Source of the DNA: JABSQH01 sp965230015
GTDB lineage: Bacteria > Actinomycetota > Acidimicrobiia > Acidimicrobiales > Ilumatobacteraceae
Direction of reading: 5' to 3'
Assembly: GCA_965230015.1 (NCBI GenBank)
Contig: CBDDKF010000021.1
Location: 1 to 64,000, forward strand
Length of the DNA stretch: 64,000 nt
Below are positions 51,771-60,400 of this stretch, one piece after another. Numbering within the stretch: position 1 is the stretch's first letter; the number at the start of each line of letters is the position of its first letter. The notes below the pieces were generated by a model, which did no database searches, was not told the origin of the DNA, and saw only the letters and a program-made list of their open reading frames with translations. The position numbers and the translations under genes were made by a program.

Positions 51771-52525
51771 GACGCCCTCCTCATCATCCGTGCGCCGAGA
51801 TAGCCGCACACCACCAGCAGGCCGATCGACCAACCGACGCTGCGGCTCACGGTGGACGTGATGTCGCCATCGCCGGTCAACGCCCGCAGGGCGTCGATCA
51901 CCGCGGTCACCGGCTGCCACTCGACAAACGGCTGCAACCAACCTGGAAAGTCCTCAACCGGGACGAACGCAGTCGACAGCATGAGCAGCGGTAGGTACGG
52001 GATGGTGGCGATCGACACCGCCGTGTCGGGCGAGCCGGCGATGTAGCCAAGAAGGCCCATCGCGAGGGCCGCGCCGATGGCGAACAACAAGGCCACACCG
52101 ACGTACGCCGGGAGCCAGATCAGGCCAGCGTTGAAGCGCATGCCCGTGACCACGCCCACCACGAGCAGCACGACGAGCGACACCGCAGCGCGGACCACGT
52201 CGCCGGCCGCGCGGCCCAGCATCGGCGCGCCGCGATGGATCGGCATCGAACGCAACCGCTGGAGCACCCCGCTCACCCGATCGTCGGCGACGTAGTACGC
52301 CGACGAAATCGCGGCGAACAACATCGCTTGGACGACGATCGCCGACGGCAGCAGCTGGACGTAGTCGAAGCCCTGCGCTTCCATGATCCGCCGCATCGTC
52401 ACGTTGAACAACAGGAAGAACAGCAGTGGGAACAAGATGGCACCCATGATCGACGCCGGGTTGCGCGCAGTCTTGGTGACCGCCCGGGCTCCAAGCAACG
52501 CGCTGTCGACGGCGAGCGAACTCAT
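51767..52525 (-). CDS. ABC-2 type permease
   Basis: A 252-residue six-helix ABC-2 permease, paralogous to the next gene. Landmarks are RNPASIMGAILFPLLFFLLF, ADDRVSGVLQRLRSMPIHRG (coupling helix) and STAFVPVEDFPGWLQPF. Its ATG overlaps the TGA of the ATPase gene in that gene's ancestral frame, which is one argument that the ATPase frameshift is recent or artefactual. Confidence 0.88.
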   Translation of the reverse strand: MSSLAVDSALLGARAVTKTARNPASIMGAILFPLLFFLLFNVTMRRIMEAQGFDYVQLLPSAIVVQAMLFAAISSAYYVADDRVSGVLQRLRSMPIHRGAPMLGRAAGDVVRAAVSLVVLLVVGVVTGMRFNAGLIWLPAYVGVALLFAIGAALAMGLLGYIAGSPDTAVSIATIPYLPLLMLSTAFVPVEDFPGWLQPFVEWQPVTAVIDALRALTGDGDITSTVSRSVGWSIGLLVVCGYLGARMMRRAS

Positions 52526-53512
52526 GAGGCGTTCCGTTCGGCAACGCGCTCGTCGGGCGACTGCCCCGCTGCTGCCGGCGGCGCCGCCGAGTGATCGGTC
52601 AGCTGCAGGAACACTTCGTCGAGCGTGGGCCGACGAAAGTGAGAGGTCGGAGATCTCCACATGCGTCGAGTCGACGATGCGCACCACCTCTGGAAGCTGC
52701 GGCGCTGCGGTATCGAGGAGGGTGACCGCTCCTGTCCGTTCGTCGACGTTGATGTCGCCGACTGGCGTCAACGCAGTCCCGAGCGCGGGTCCGTCGGCCG
52801 GGTCGAGCGGGATGACCACCACGGAGTGCCCGCCGGTCATCGCCTTGAGTTCGTCGGGAGTGCCGGATGCGACCACGTCGCCGGCGTCGATCACCACGAT
52901 GCGTTCGGCGAGCTGATCGGCCTCTTCGAGGTACTGCGTCGTCAGCACGATGGTCAGGCCGTCGCTGCGCAGGTCGCGGACCACATCCCACAGCTCGGTA
53001 CGGCTGCGCGGATCGAGCCCGGTGGTCGGTTCGTCGAGAAAGAGGACCGATGCCGGCACAACGAGGCTGGCTGCCAGGTCGAGGCGACGGCGCATGCCGC
53101 CCGAGTACGTCGACACTGGGCGGTCGCCGGCATCACTCAGCGAGAAGCGTTCGAGCAACTCATCGGCCTTGGAACCCGCAGCCTTCCGGTCGAGCCCGCG
53201 CAGACGGCCGAACAGTCGAAGGTTCTCACTCCCTGTGAGGACTTCGTCGAGCGCCGCGAATTGCCCGGTGAGCGCAATGTGCTGGCGCACCTTGTCGGCA
53301 TCGTCGACCACGTCGAGCCCGGCCACTCGAGCGGACCCAGCATCGGGACGCAGCAACGTGGCCAACACGTTGATCGACGTCGTCTTCCCCGCGCCGTTGG
53401 GGCCGAGCAGTCCCAGCACCTCGCCCGCCTTGACGTCGAACGTGACGCCGTCGAGGGCACGGGTCTCGCCGAAGGTCTTGACGATGGCGTCGACTTCGAT
53501 CGCTGCACTCAC
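52522..53512 (-). pseudogene. DrrA-type ABC ATPase interrupted by a one-base frameshift
   Basis: A daunorubicin-resistance-like ABC ATPase. Walker A GPNGAGKTTS, Q-loop, signature YSGGMRRRLDLA, Walker B VLFLDEPTTGLD and H-loop region LTTQYLEEADQ are all present. The C-terminal strand then breaks: after VEISDLSL the written frame loses similarity. Deleting one A from AAA at 52636-52638 restores RRPTLDEVFLQLTDH, the family-typical end, and a TGA at 52522 that overlaps the permease ATG. Length 991 is one more than a multiple of three. The start GTG overlaps the upstream stop. Either a sequencing error or a young mutation. Confidence 0.85.
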
Positions 53513-55242
53513 TGTGTTGCTCCTGTCAGCCGCCACCCGGCGGCACGAGTTCGTTCGTTCCAGAAATCGGCATACCGACCGCCCTGGGCGAGAAGGTCGG
53601 CATGTGTGCCCGACTCGGCGATCGAGCCTTGGTCGAGCACGATGATGTGGTCGGCGTTGACCACGGTTTGCAGCCGGTGGGCGATCACCACGATCGTTCG
53701 ATCGCCGCGCAGTTCGTCGAGCGCGTTCTGGATCGCCACCTCGTTCGCGGGATCGATCGCGGCGGTTGCCTCGTCGAGCAACACGATCGGTGCGTCTTTC
53801 AGCAGCGCCCGCGCGATCGACACGCGTTGACGCTCGCCGCCCGACAGTCGAGAGCCGCCCTCGCCGACGTCGGAGGCCCATCCGTCCGGCAGCCGGTCGA
53901 TCATCTCGTCGAGACGGGCCAGCGCAGCCACGCGCGTGAGTTGCTCGTCGATGGCGTCGACGTTGGCCAGACGCAGGTTGTCAGCGACCGACCCGGTGAA
54001 CAGGTAGGTGTCCTGGAACACGATCGCCAGCTGCGCCATCAGCGCTTCGGTGGTGCGCTCGCGTACGTCGACGCCACCTATACGGACGACGCCATCGTCG
54101 ACGTCCCAGAACCTGGCGATCAACCGGGCGATGGTCGTCTTCCCGGAACCCGACGGCCCGACGATCGCCAGCATCGAGCCGTTGGGCACCTCGACCGAGA
54201 CGTCACGCAACACAGGCTCGTCGGCCTGATAGCCGAAACTGACGCGCTCGAGCTCGATCGAGTGATCGGTCGCCACGACGCCATCGTCGGTGGGCTCGTC
54301 GAGCGTCGCCGTCGCCAAGAGCTCGTCCATGCGGGCGAGGGAGTTCGACGCCATCTTCAACGCTCCACCGACGTCGGCGGCGGCCAGCAACGGCTCGATC
54401 GAGCGGACCGTCAGCACCAACAACGCGATCAGCTCGGCACCGTCGATCGAACCACCAACGGCGAGGTTGACGCCGACGACGAGAACGATGACGAACGCCA
54501 CCTGCAGAACAGCGGCGAAGCCGATCAGACCCGGAACGGCTTTGATCAACAGGCTGCGACCGGCGTTGCGGTATCCGAGCAGCGACACATCGAGGATCTC
54601 GTTGCCCTCGACGGTGCGGCCGTAGGCGCGCAACACGGCCTGCGACTGGGCGAACTCAACGAGTCGGCCGCCGGCTTCGGCTGCGGCCGCGTCGTTGGCG
54701 TGGTCGGCCTCGCGCACCAAACTCCCCGACCAGCGGAACACGAACCACGCCAGCGGTCCGGTGACCGCTGCCGCCAACGCCAGCCGCCAGTCGAAGAAGA
54801 ACATGATGGCGACCACGGTGATCGGGGTGACGAAGGCGGTGATGATCGGCCGCAACATGTGCGCCGGTGTGCCCATCACGTCGATCACCCCCTTGCTCGT
54901 CAGTCGGCCGATCGAGCCGACACGCTCGCCGCCGAACCAACCGAGCGGAAGGTCGGCGATCTTGTCGCCGAGCCGCATGAACAACCCGCGCGACAGGCCG
55001 ACCGCCGCTCGATACGACATCATCTGCGCGACGTAGCGAGCGATCGCGTACACCACGAGCACCCCGAACATCGCCAACGTCCACCACCACGCGGCGCCGG
55101 TATCGCCGTCGAACAGAGCCCGCAGAATCGGCACGAGAAGGACGAAGCCGACGCCCTGCAACACGCCGACTGCGATCCAGGATGCGACACATGCGCGCAG
55201 TGCGCCGTCGTCGTTGACGACGCTCATCAAACGGCGGATCAT
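53509..55242 (-). CDS. IrtB/YbtQ-like siderophore ABC transporter subunit
   Basis: A 577-residue half transporter in the ABC exporter fold. The membrane part contains LPLGWFGGERVGSIGRLTS and MGTPAHMLRPIITAFVTP, typical of the IrtB/YbtQ group that imports ferric siderophores despite the exporter fold. The NBD is intact: GPSGSGKTT, RLSGGERQRVSIARALL, VLLDEATAAIDP, VIAHRLQ. GGAGGAGG precedes the ATG, which overlaps the upstream stop by four bases. It pairs with the product of 55239-57044. Confidence 0.9.
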   Translation of the reverse strand: MIRRLMSVVNDDGALRACVASWIAVGVLQGVGFVLLVPILRALFDGDTGAAWWWTLAMFGVLVVYAIARYVAQMMSYRAAVGLSRGLFMRLGDKIADLPLGWFGGERVGSIGRLTSKGVIDVMGTPAHMLRPIITAFVTPITVVAIMFFFDWRLALAAAVTGPLAWFVFRWSGSLVREADHANDAAAAEAGGRLVEFAQSQAVLRAYGRTVEGNEILDVSLLGYRNAGRSLLIKAVPGLIGFAAVLQVAFVIVLVVGVNLAVGGSIDGAELIALLVLTVRSIEPLLAAADVGGALKMASNSLARMDELLATATLDEPTDDGVVATDHSIELERVSFGYQADEPVLRDVSVEVPNGSMLAIVGPSGSGKTTIARLIARFWDVDDGVVRIGGVDVRERTTEALMAQLAIVFQDTYLFTGSVADNLRLANVDAIDEQLTRVAALARLDEMIDRLPDGWASDVGEGGSRLSGGERQRVSIARALLKDAPIVLLDEATAAIDPANEVAIQNALDELRGDRTIVVIAHRLQTVVNADHIIVLDQGSIAESGTHADLLAQGGRYADFWNERTRAAGWRLTGATQ

Positions 55243-57044
55243 CGGGCCACCTCCTCCGTGCGGTTGGACGTACTGTCGATCGTGGGTTCGGCGCGTTGGT
55301 CTGCGGCCCATTGCCCCGCATAGAGGCCGTCGAGGTCGAGGAGGTCACCGTGCCGGCCGAGTTCGACCACGTGCCCCTGGTCGACGACCGCGATCTGATC
55401 GGCCTCGACGATCGTCGACAGACGGTGGGCGATGACCAGCAGCGTTCGACCGACGGCGAGGTTCGACAGCGCGTCTTGGATCGCAGCCTCCGACTCGGGA
55501 TCGGCGAAGGCCGTTGCCTCGTCGAGCACGAGGATCGGCGCATCGGCGAGCAAGGCACGGGCGATCGACACTCGTTGTGCCTCTCCTCCCGACAGCTTGG
55601 CGCCCTCGTCGACGACGGTGTCGTAGCCGTTCGGGAACTGCTCGATGCGCTCGTGGATCTGCGCCGCCTGCGCCGCGGCGATCACGTCATCACGGCTCGC
55701 GCCAGGACGACCCAACGCGATGTTCTCCGCGATGCTCGCCCGAAGCAGCTGCACGTCCTGGAACACGAAACCGACGTGGCGATAGAGCTCGTCCGAGGCG
55801 ATGTTGCGAAGGTCGACGCCGCCGATTCGCACCGCACCCGCGGTCGGGTCCCAGAAGCGACAGAGCAGCTTGGCCAACGTCGACTTGCCCGATCCCGACG
55901 GCCCGACGAGCGCCGTCACCGTGCCCGGCTGGAGGTGCAACGTGACGTCGTCGAGCACGGTACGCCGTCCGTCGTAGCTGAAAGAGACCGAGTCGAACTG
56001 GACGGCGTTGCCCTCTGGTCGTTGTGGGTCCGCCACCTCGGTCAGCGTCGGCGTTGCGAGCAGCACCCCCACACGGGCCGCTGCGTCCGACGCGGTCTGC
56101 AGGTCGGTCATTGCGTACCCGAGCTGGAGGATTGGAGCCGTCATCACCAGACCGAGCAGGAAGAACAGCACCAGGTCGACGGCACTGATCCAACCGTTCG
56201 ACACGAACCACGTGCCGGCAGCAGCGATAACGGTGAGCGTCATCAGTGGCGACAACACGATCTCCGACGCCGACGAGATCCGCAGCATCCCCGACACCCA
56301 GTTCCAGAAGTAGTCGACGAACTCGTTGGCGGCCTTTGCGAACCGGCGATGAGCGCGACCCGACTCACCGAACGTCTTCACGACGGAGATGCCCTGGACG
56401 AACTCGACCGAGGCGACGTTGATCTCTTCAAGCGAGCGGTTGTAGTCCTCCATCTTGTCGCGGTACCCGGCGAACTGTCGCGAGTACAGGGCGACACCGA
56501 TGAGGAACGGGACGAGCACGATCAACGACAGTCGCCAGTCGATGGTGAACAGATAGATCATCGCGGCAATGGGTGCGACCACCGCCGAGGTCAGGTCGGT
56601 GAAGGTGTGTCCGACCACGTGATGCATCGCGCCGACGTCGTCGACCACCGCCTTCTTGATGTCGCCGCCGTCGCGGTCGTCGAACCATCCGAGCGGAGCG
56701 CGACCGAGCCGATCGGCCAGTCGGCGACGGAGATCGAGTTGAAGGTCGTTGTCGGCGAAGTGCGTAATCGATGACGCGACGAACAGCAGCACGATCCGAG
56801 TCACGACCCCGGCGATCGCCACCCAAGCAATGGCCCATAGGCGCCCGTCGTCGACGGGCCCGTCGCCCAGCAGCTCGCGACCGAGCTCGGCAACGGCAAC
56901 GAATGGCACGAGCGCCGCGATCGAGGCGAACGCCTGCACGATGCAGGCAGCGACGAGCTTGCCCCGAATCGGGCGGATCAACTCGCCGAAGCCAACAGAC
57001 CTGACCTCCTCATGTCCATCCGCCGGTCGCTCGGTGTTAGTCAT
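55239..57044 (-). CDS. IrtA/YbtP-like siderophore ABC transporter subunit
   Basis: A 601-residue ABC exporter-fold subunit. LGWFDDRDGGDIKKAVVDDV and HHVVGHTFTDL, plus the Walker B extension DEATAFADPESEAAIQ, are hallmarks of the IrtA/YbtP siderophore-importer group. The NBD has GPSGSGKST, KLSGGEAQRVSIARALL and VIAHRLS. Unlike mycobacterial IrtA it has no fused SIP domain; a separate SIP is encoded at 62167-63249. ATG 57044 is used because the -10-like AAGTAT lies seven bases upstream; ATG 57053 is the alternative. A perfect palindrome lies just upstream. Confidence 0.9.
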   Translation of the reverse strand: MTNTERPADGHEEVRSVGFGELIRPIRGKLVAACIVQAFASIAALVPFVAVAELGRELLGDGPVDDGRLWAIAWVAIAGVVTRIVLLFVASSITHFADNDLQLDLRRRLADRLGRAPLGWFDDRDGGDIKKAVVDDVGAMHHVVGHTFTDLTSAVVAPIAAMIYLFTIDWRLSLIVLVPFLIGVALYSRQFAGYRDKMEDYNRSLEEINVASVEFVQGISVVKTFGESGRAHRRFAKAANEFVDYFWNWVSGMLRISSASEIVLSPLMTLTVIAAAGTWFVSNGWISAVDLVLFFLLGLVMTAPILQLGYAMTDLQTASDAAARVGVLLATPTLTEVADPQRPEGNAVQFDSVSFSYDGRRTVLDDVTLHLQPGTVTALVGPSGSGKSTLAKLLCRFWDPTAGAVRIGGVDLRNIASDELYRHVGFVFQDVQLLRASIAENIALGRPGASRDDVIAAAQAAQIHERIEQFPNGYDTVVDEGAKLSGGEAQRVSIARALLADAPILVLDEATAFADPESEAAIQDALSNLAVGRTLLVIAHRLSTIVEADQIAVVDQGHVVELGRHGDLLDLDGLYAGQWAADQRAEPTIDSTSNRTEEVAR

Positions 57045-57056
57045 GCCTGTCATACT

Positions 57057-57075
57057 TGTGTCAGTGGCTGACACA
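57057..57075. promoter_or_regulatory. Perfect 8-3-8 palindrome, candidate TetR operator
   Basis: TGTGTCAGTGGCTGACACA is perfectly palindromic with a three-base centre. It lies at the upstream edge of the AAGTAT -10-like element of the IrtA-like gene, in the 84-base gap shared with the divergent tetR. Binding there would block the importer operon promoter. Confidence 0.65.
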
Positions 57076-57128
57076 CGTCAAGGGCACTTTGGCATCCGCA
57101 TCTACGGCACTCCGTTACGGTGCGGTCG

Positions 57129-57743
57129 ATGACCGACGCACCCGCAGCTGCGGTGCGGCGCACGAAAACGCGCCAACGGCTGATCGAGGTCGGACTCGAG
57201 CTGTTCGCCGAGCGCGGCTACGACGAAGTCACCACCGAAGAGATCGCTGCCGCGGCCGGCGTGACGCAACGCACCCTGTTCCGGCACTTCTCGTCCAAAC
57301 TCGACCTGCTGTTCGCCGATGCCGATGCGGCCACCGACGAGTTCACCGAGATGCTGTACTGCCAGCCGCCGGGACCCGTGACGGGCGCGCTGCTGGCAGC
57401 GATCGCCGAGCAGGAACGAACGATGCCGATGGACGAGTCGGCGGCACTCGTCGCTCGGATCGTTAATGCCACACCGTCGCTCGAGCAGGCTCGGAGAGGC
57501 TACGAGAGCCGCTTCGAACAGACACTCGCCGAGTGGATCGCCCAACGACATGGCGTCGACGCGGACAACTTCGACGTCCGCCTTCTTGCTGCCATGCTCG
57601 TCGCCGCCCGCCGAGTGTGTGTTGATCAGTGGCAACAGTCACCCGGGGGCGGTTCGGTGGTCCCGCTCGCGCAACGCGCACTTTCCGCGATCGACGACAA
57701 GACGCTGACCTCCGCACCGATCGACCTGGGCGATGGCAGGTGA
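57129..57743 (+). CDS. TetR-family regulator of the IrtAB-like operon
   Basis: A 204-residue TetR protein with helix-turn-helix TRQRLIEVGLELFAERGYDE followed by EEIAAAAGVTQRTLFRHFSSK. The ligand domain resembles the actinobacterial AcrR/MftR-like group. ATG 57129 is seven bases after TACGGT; GTG 57120 is less likely because it overlaps that element. It is divergent from the siderophore importer operon across a region with one perfect palindrome, so it is the probable repressor. The inducer could be a siderophore. Confidence 0.88.
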   Translation: MTDAPAAAVRRTKTRQRLIEVGLELFAERGYDEVTTEEIAAAAGVTQRTLFRHFSSKLDLLFADADAATDEFTEMLYCQPPGPVTGALLAAIAEQERTMPMDESAALVARIVNATPSLEQARRGYESRFEQTLAEWIAQRHGVDADNFDVRLLAAMLVAARRVCVDQWQQSPGGGSVVPLAQRALSAIDDKTLTSAPIDLGDGR

Positions 57744-57775
57744 CATCCGTCCCAGGCTCGTCACCGTCGCGTCGA

Positions 57776-57793
57776 TATCAGGTTTGCCTGATA
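57776..57793. promoter_or_regulatory. DtxR/IdeR-like iron box
   Basis: TATCAGG-TTTG-CCTGATA is a perfect inverted repeat with a four-base centre. Its core AGGTTTGCCTGA shares most of the AGGTTAGCCTAA core of DtxR/IdeR boxes. It lies 59 bases before the TTG of a siderophore-binding lipoprotein gene, and 13 bases upstream of a -10-like GATACA (57807), so an iron-loaded repressor would cover the -35 region. Confidence 0.5.
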
Positions 57794-57851
57794 GAACTCG
57801 TTCGGTGATACAAACTGTCAACGCGACGCCCACCCTCTAGAAAGCAGCGCA

Positions 57852-58997
57852 TTGACACAACGAACTCCACTCGCCACTGTCGCCGTCGCGGGCGCCGTCG
57901 CCCTGCTGGCCGTTGGCTGCGGTGGCGGTGGCTCGGACGATGACGCCGCAACGACTGCGGCAGGTGTATCAGCAGCCCCCTCGACGTCAGCCGTCGATCC
58001 GATCGCAGGTACACCGACAACCGGCTCCGAGGCACCAGAAACGTCCGCATCGACGACATCTCCACCGACATCATCGGCATCGTCGGCGCCACCGGCGACT
58101 GCGACCACTGCGACCACGGACGGCGCGATCGTCGTCGACTCGTTCGCCGGGCCAGTCGAGTTGCCAGCGGATCCTCAGCGCGTCGTGGTACTCGACGCAT
58201 CACTGGTCGCCGGCACGCTCATCGACCTCGATGTGCCAGTCGTCGGGTTGACATCCATCCGACCGGACACGCTCACCGACGACGAATCGGCCGCACTCCC
58301 GGACGTGGGAACGATCCAGACTCCCAACTTCGAGGCGATCGCCGATCTTGAACCAGACCTGATCATCGCGTCACCGCAGGACGAGGCGACGTTCGAGCTG
58401 TTCGAGCAGATCGCGCCGACGTACCCCTACGTGCTCAGCGGCGATTGGCGCACCGACGTACGCGCGGTTGCCACAGCCGTCAATCAGAGCGACCGGATCG
58501 AACAGCAACTCGCCGAGTTCGACGCACGCGTCGACGAGGTCGCCGAACAGGTGGCGGCCGTCGCGCCGGATACGAATGCAGTCCTCGTACGTGCGCGTCA
58601 GGATCTCGTGCGCGCCCACACGAACCAGCACTTCTCGGGCAACCTGCTCGGCGAGGTAGGCCTCGCGACGCCCGACGCGTTCCAGCGCGACGACACCGAC
58701 GACCCCGAGGACCTGTTCCGCAGCCGCGCCCAAGATCTCAGTCCCGAGGAGATCACCCTGCTCGATTCCAGCGACACGATCTTTGTCACGGCGCGCGGCA
58801 CGCTCGGCGCCGACCAGGCGGCGGAGGCGGCCCGCGAAGACCTGTTCAACAACCCGCTCTGGCAAACGCTGCCGGCGCAACAGAACGGCCGGGTCATCGT
58901 CGTCGAGCCCCACTGGACATACGGAGGCATTCGCGAGGCCCGCCTGGTACTCGACGACATCGAGGCGGCCTACTCCGAGCCGATCGCATCGTCGTGA
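57852..58997 (+). CDS. Siderophore/ferric-iron ABC substrate-binding lipoprotein
   Basis: A 381-residue FecB/FhuD-type binding protein with lipobox LLAVGC and a long Ser/Thr/Pro-rich linker to about residue 95. The binding fold is clear: ADPQRVVVLDASLVAGTLIDL, VGTIQTPNFEAIADLEPDLII, and a C-terminal NPLWQTLPAQQNGRVIVVEP. It captures ferric siderophore for an ABC importer. The start is a TTG with AGAAAG upstream; no better in-frame start is seen. An IdeR-like palindrome lies in its promoter region. Confidence 0.88.
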   Translation: MTQRTPLATVAVAGAVALLAVGCGGGGSDDDAATTAAGVSAAPSTSAVDPIAGTPTTGSEAPETSASTTSPPTSSASSAPPATATTATTDGAIVVDSFAGPVELPADPQRVVVLDASLVAGTLIDLDVPVVGLTSIRPDTLTDDESAALPDVGTIQTPNFEAIADLEPDLIIASPQDEATFELFEQIAPTYPYVLSGDWRTDVRAVATAVNQSDRIEQQLAEFDARVDEVAEQVAAVAPDTNAVLVRARQDLVRAHTNQHFSGNLLGEVGLATPDAFQRDDTDDPEDLFRSRAQDLSPEEITLLDSSDTIFVTARGTLGADQAAEAAREDLFNNPLWQTLPAQQNGRVIVVEPHWTYGGIREARLVLDDIEAAYSEPIASS

Positions 58998-59028
58998 TCG
59001 AACGGGGACGCGCCGTCGACCAGGCGCC

Positions 59029-60321
59029 TCAACCGTGGTGGCGCCAGCCGTCTGCGGTCCACATCGCCCCGACGTCCTCCGGTCGCTCCGCCGCTCGGAG
59101 CAGCCGCAACGTCGACTCGTCGAAGCCGACGACGGCGGGCATGCCGCGACTGCAGTGGCGCGACCACATGGAATAGGTGTATGCGCCAACGTCGTGGATC
59201 ACGATGTGGTCACCTGGTTGCACATCGGGCAGTGCGACATCGCGTCCGACGACGTCGCCGGCGAAGCACAACGGCCCCGCGATCGTCCACGAGCGAAGCG
59301 GCCCACGTTTGGGAACGCCGTCGCCATCGAGGAGGGAGAATCGGTAGCGCCATGAGTCCGGCTGGTAGGCGGCGCGCAACAGGAAGTCCGCTCCTAGGTG
59401 AATCACGGCGACGTCGTCGCCGTCGACGCGTTTGACGTACTCGACGGAGCTGATAGCGACGCCACAGCCAGCGAGCAACGCCCGCCCGAACTCGGTAATC
59501 AGCCGCACGCTGCCGTCGAACAGGTCCGGGACCGCGCCGTAGAGAGCCTCGGCGTACTCGAGGATCGTCGCCGCAGTGCCCTCGGTGCCGTAGTCGGTCG
59601 GGAGCCCGCCACCGATATCGACGTACGAGATGCGGTGCGCGCCGCCGAGACGGTCGACCTCGGCGCGTATGCGCTGCACTGCGATGGCACCGTCGACGAG
59701 CTGCGCCAACGTGCATCCCTGGCTGCCGACGTGGACGTGCAGGCCCGTCACGCTGAGGTCGGTGCGGGCGCGCAGGGCGTCGACGACCTGATCGGCGGGA
59801 ACGCCGAATCGAGAACGGCGACCGCCAACGCTGGTCGCGCCGATGGTCCCCTCCCCCACCTCCGGGTTGACGCGCAGTCCGATGGGCGACTCGCTGTCGA
59901 TGCCGAGGGCGGCCACGCGCCCGAGTTCGTCGAGGTTGTCGACGTTGATCGTCACGTTGCGTTCCAAGGCGAAGCGCAACTCGTCGTTCGTCTTGGCTGG
60001 CGAGTCGAAGACGACGCGTCGGGGATCGCATCCAGCTAGCAGCCCGATGTGCAGTTCTTCCAGCGAGGCCACTTCGCATCCGGCACCCTCGGCAACCAGC
60101 GGGCGCAGTACCTCGACGAGTGGATTGGCCTTGACCGCCACGCTGTGCAATGCGGTGTCGGGAAAGGCGGCACGCAACTCATGGAATCGTCGGCGCTGAA
60201 GATCGAGGTCGTGCACGACAACCGACCTCGCCGACCCCACGTCGACCTCGCTGTTGCGCACCGCTGCCCACATGTCGGCGATCTCGTCGAGATCTGGACG
60301 CTCGGTCCATGCGGCGCTCAT
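59029..60321 (-). CDS. PLP-dependent decarboxylase (Orn/DAP/Arg decarboxylase class III)
   Basis: A 430-residue fold type III PLP enzyme. The PLP Lys is in SVAVKANPLVEV, the His stacking on PLP in LHVHVGSQG, the phosphate-binding Gly loop in VDIGGGLPTDYG, and the substrate Arg/Glu block in ITEFGRALL. The active-site Cys region reads GPLCFAGDVVGRD. It decarboxylates a basic amino acid or related substrate. In an iron island such enzymes often make diamine precursors or modify siderophores, but no NRPS or IucA-like enzyme is in view. GATGAT lies six bases before ATG 60321. Confidence 0.87.
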   Translation of the reverse strand: MSAAWTERPDLDEIADMWAAVRNSEVDVGSARSVVVHDLDLQRRRFHELRAAFPDTALHSVAVKANPLVEVLRPLVAEGAGCEVASLEELHIGLLAGCDPRRVVFDSPAKTNDELRFALERNVTINVDNLDELGRVAALGIDSESPIGLRVNPEVGEGTIGATSVGGRRSRFGVPADQVVDALRARTDLSVTGLHVHVGSQGCTLAQLVDGAIAVQRIRAEVDRLGGAHRISYVDIGGGLPTDYGTEGTAATILEYAEALYGAVPDLFDGSVRLITEFGRALLAGCGVAISSVEYVKRVDGDDVAVIHLGADFLLRAAYQPDSWRYRFSLLDGDGVPKRGPLRSWTIAGPLCFAGDVVGRDVALPDVQPGDHIVIHDVGAYTYSMWSRHCSRGMPAVVGFDESTLRLLRAAERPEDVGAMWTADGWRHHG

Positions 60322-60400
60322 CACCTGATCATCTCAGCATCAGCGGCAAGTGGCGAGCCAGACCATGGCCGAGCTCGACCCCGGATGCGACGATGGGCAA

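Noticed and set aside
57776..57793. Fur box
   Set aside because: The AGGTT/GCCT core and actinobacterial context fit DtxR/IdeR better than the A/T-rich GATAAT repeats of Fur.
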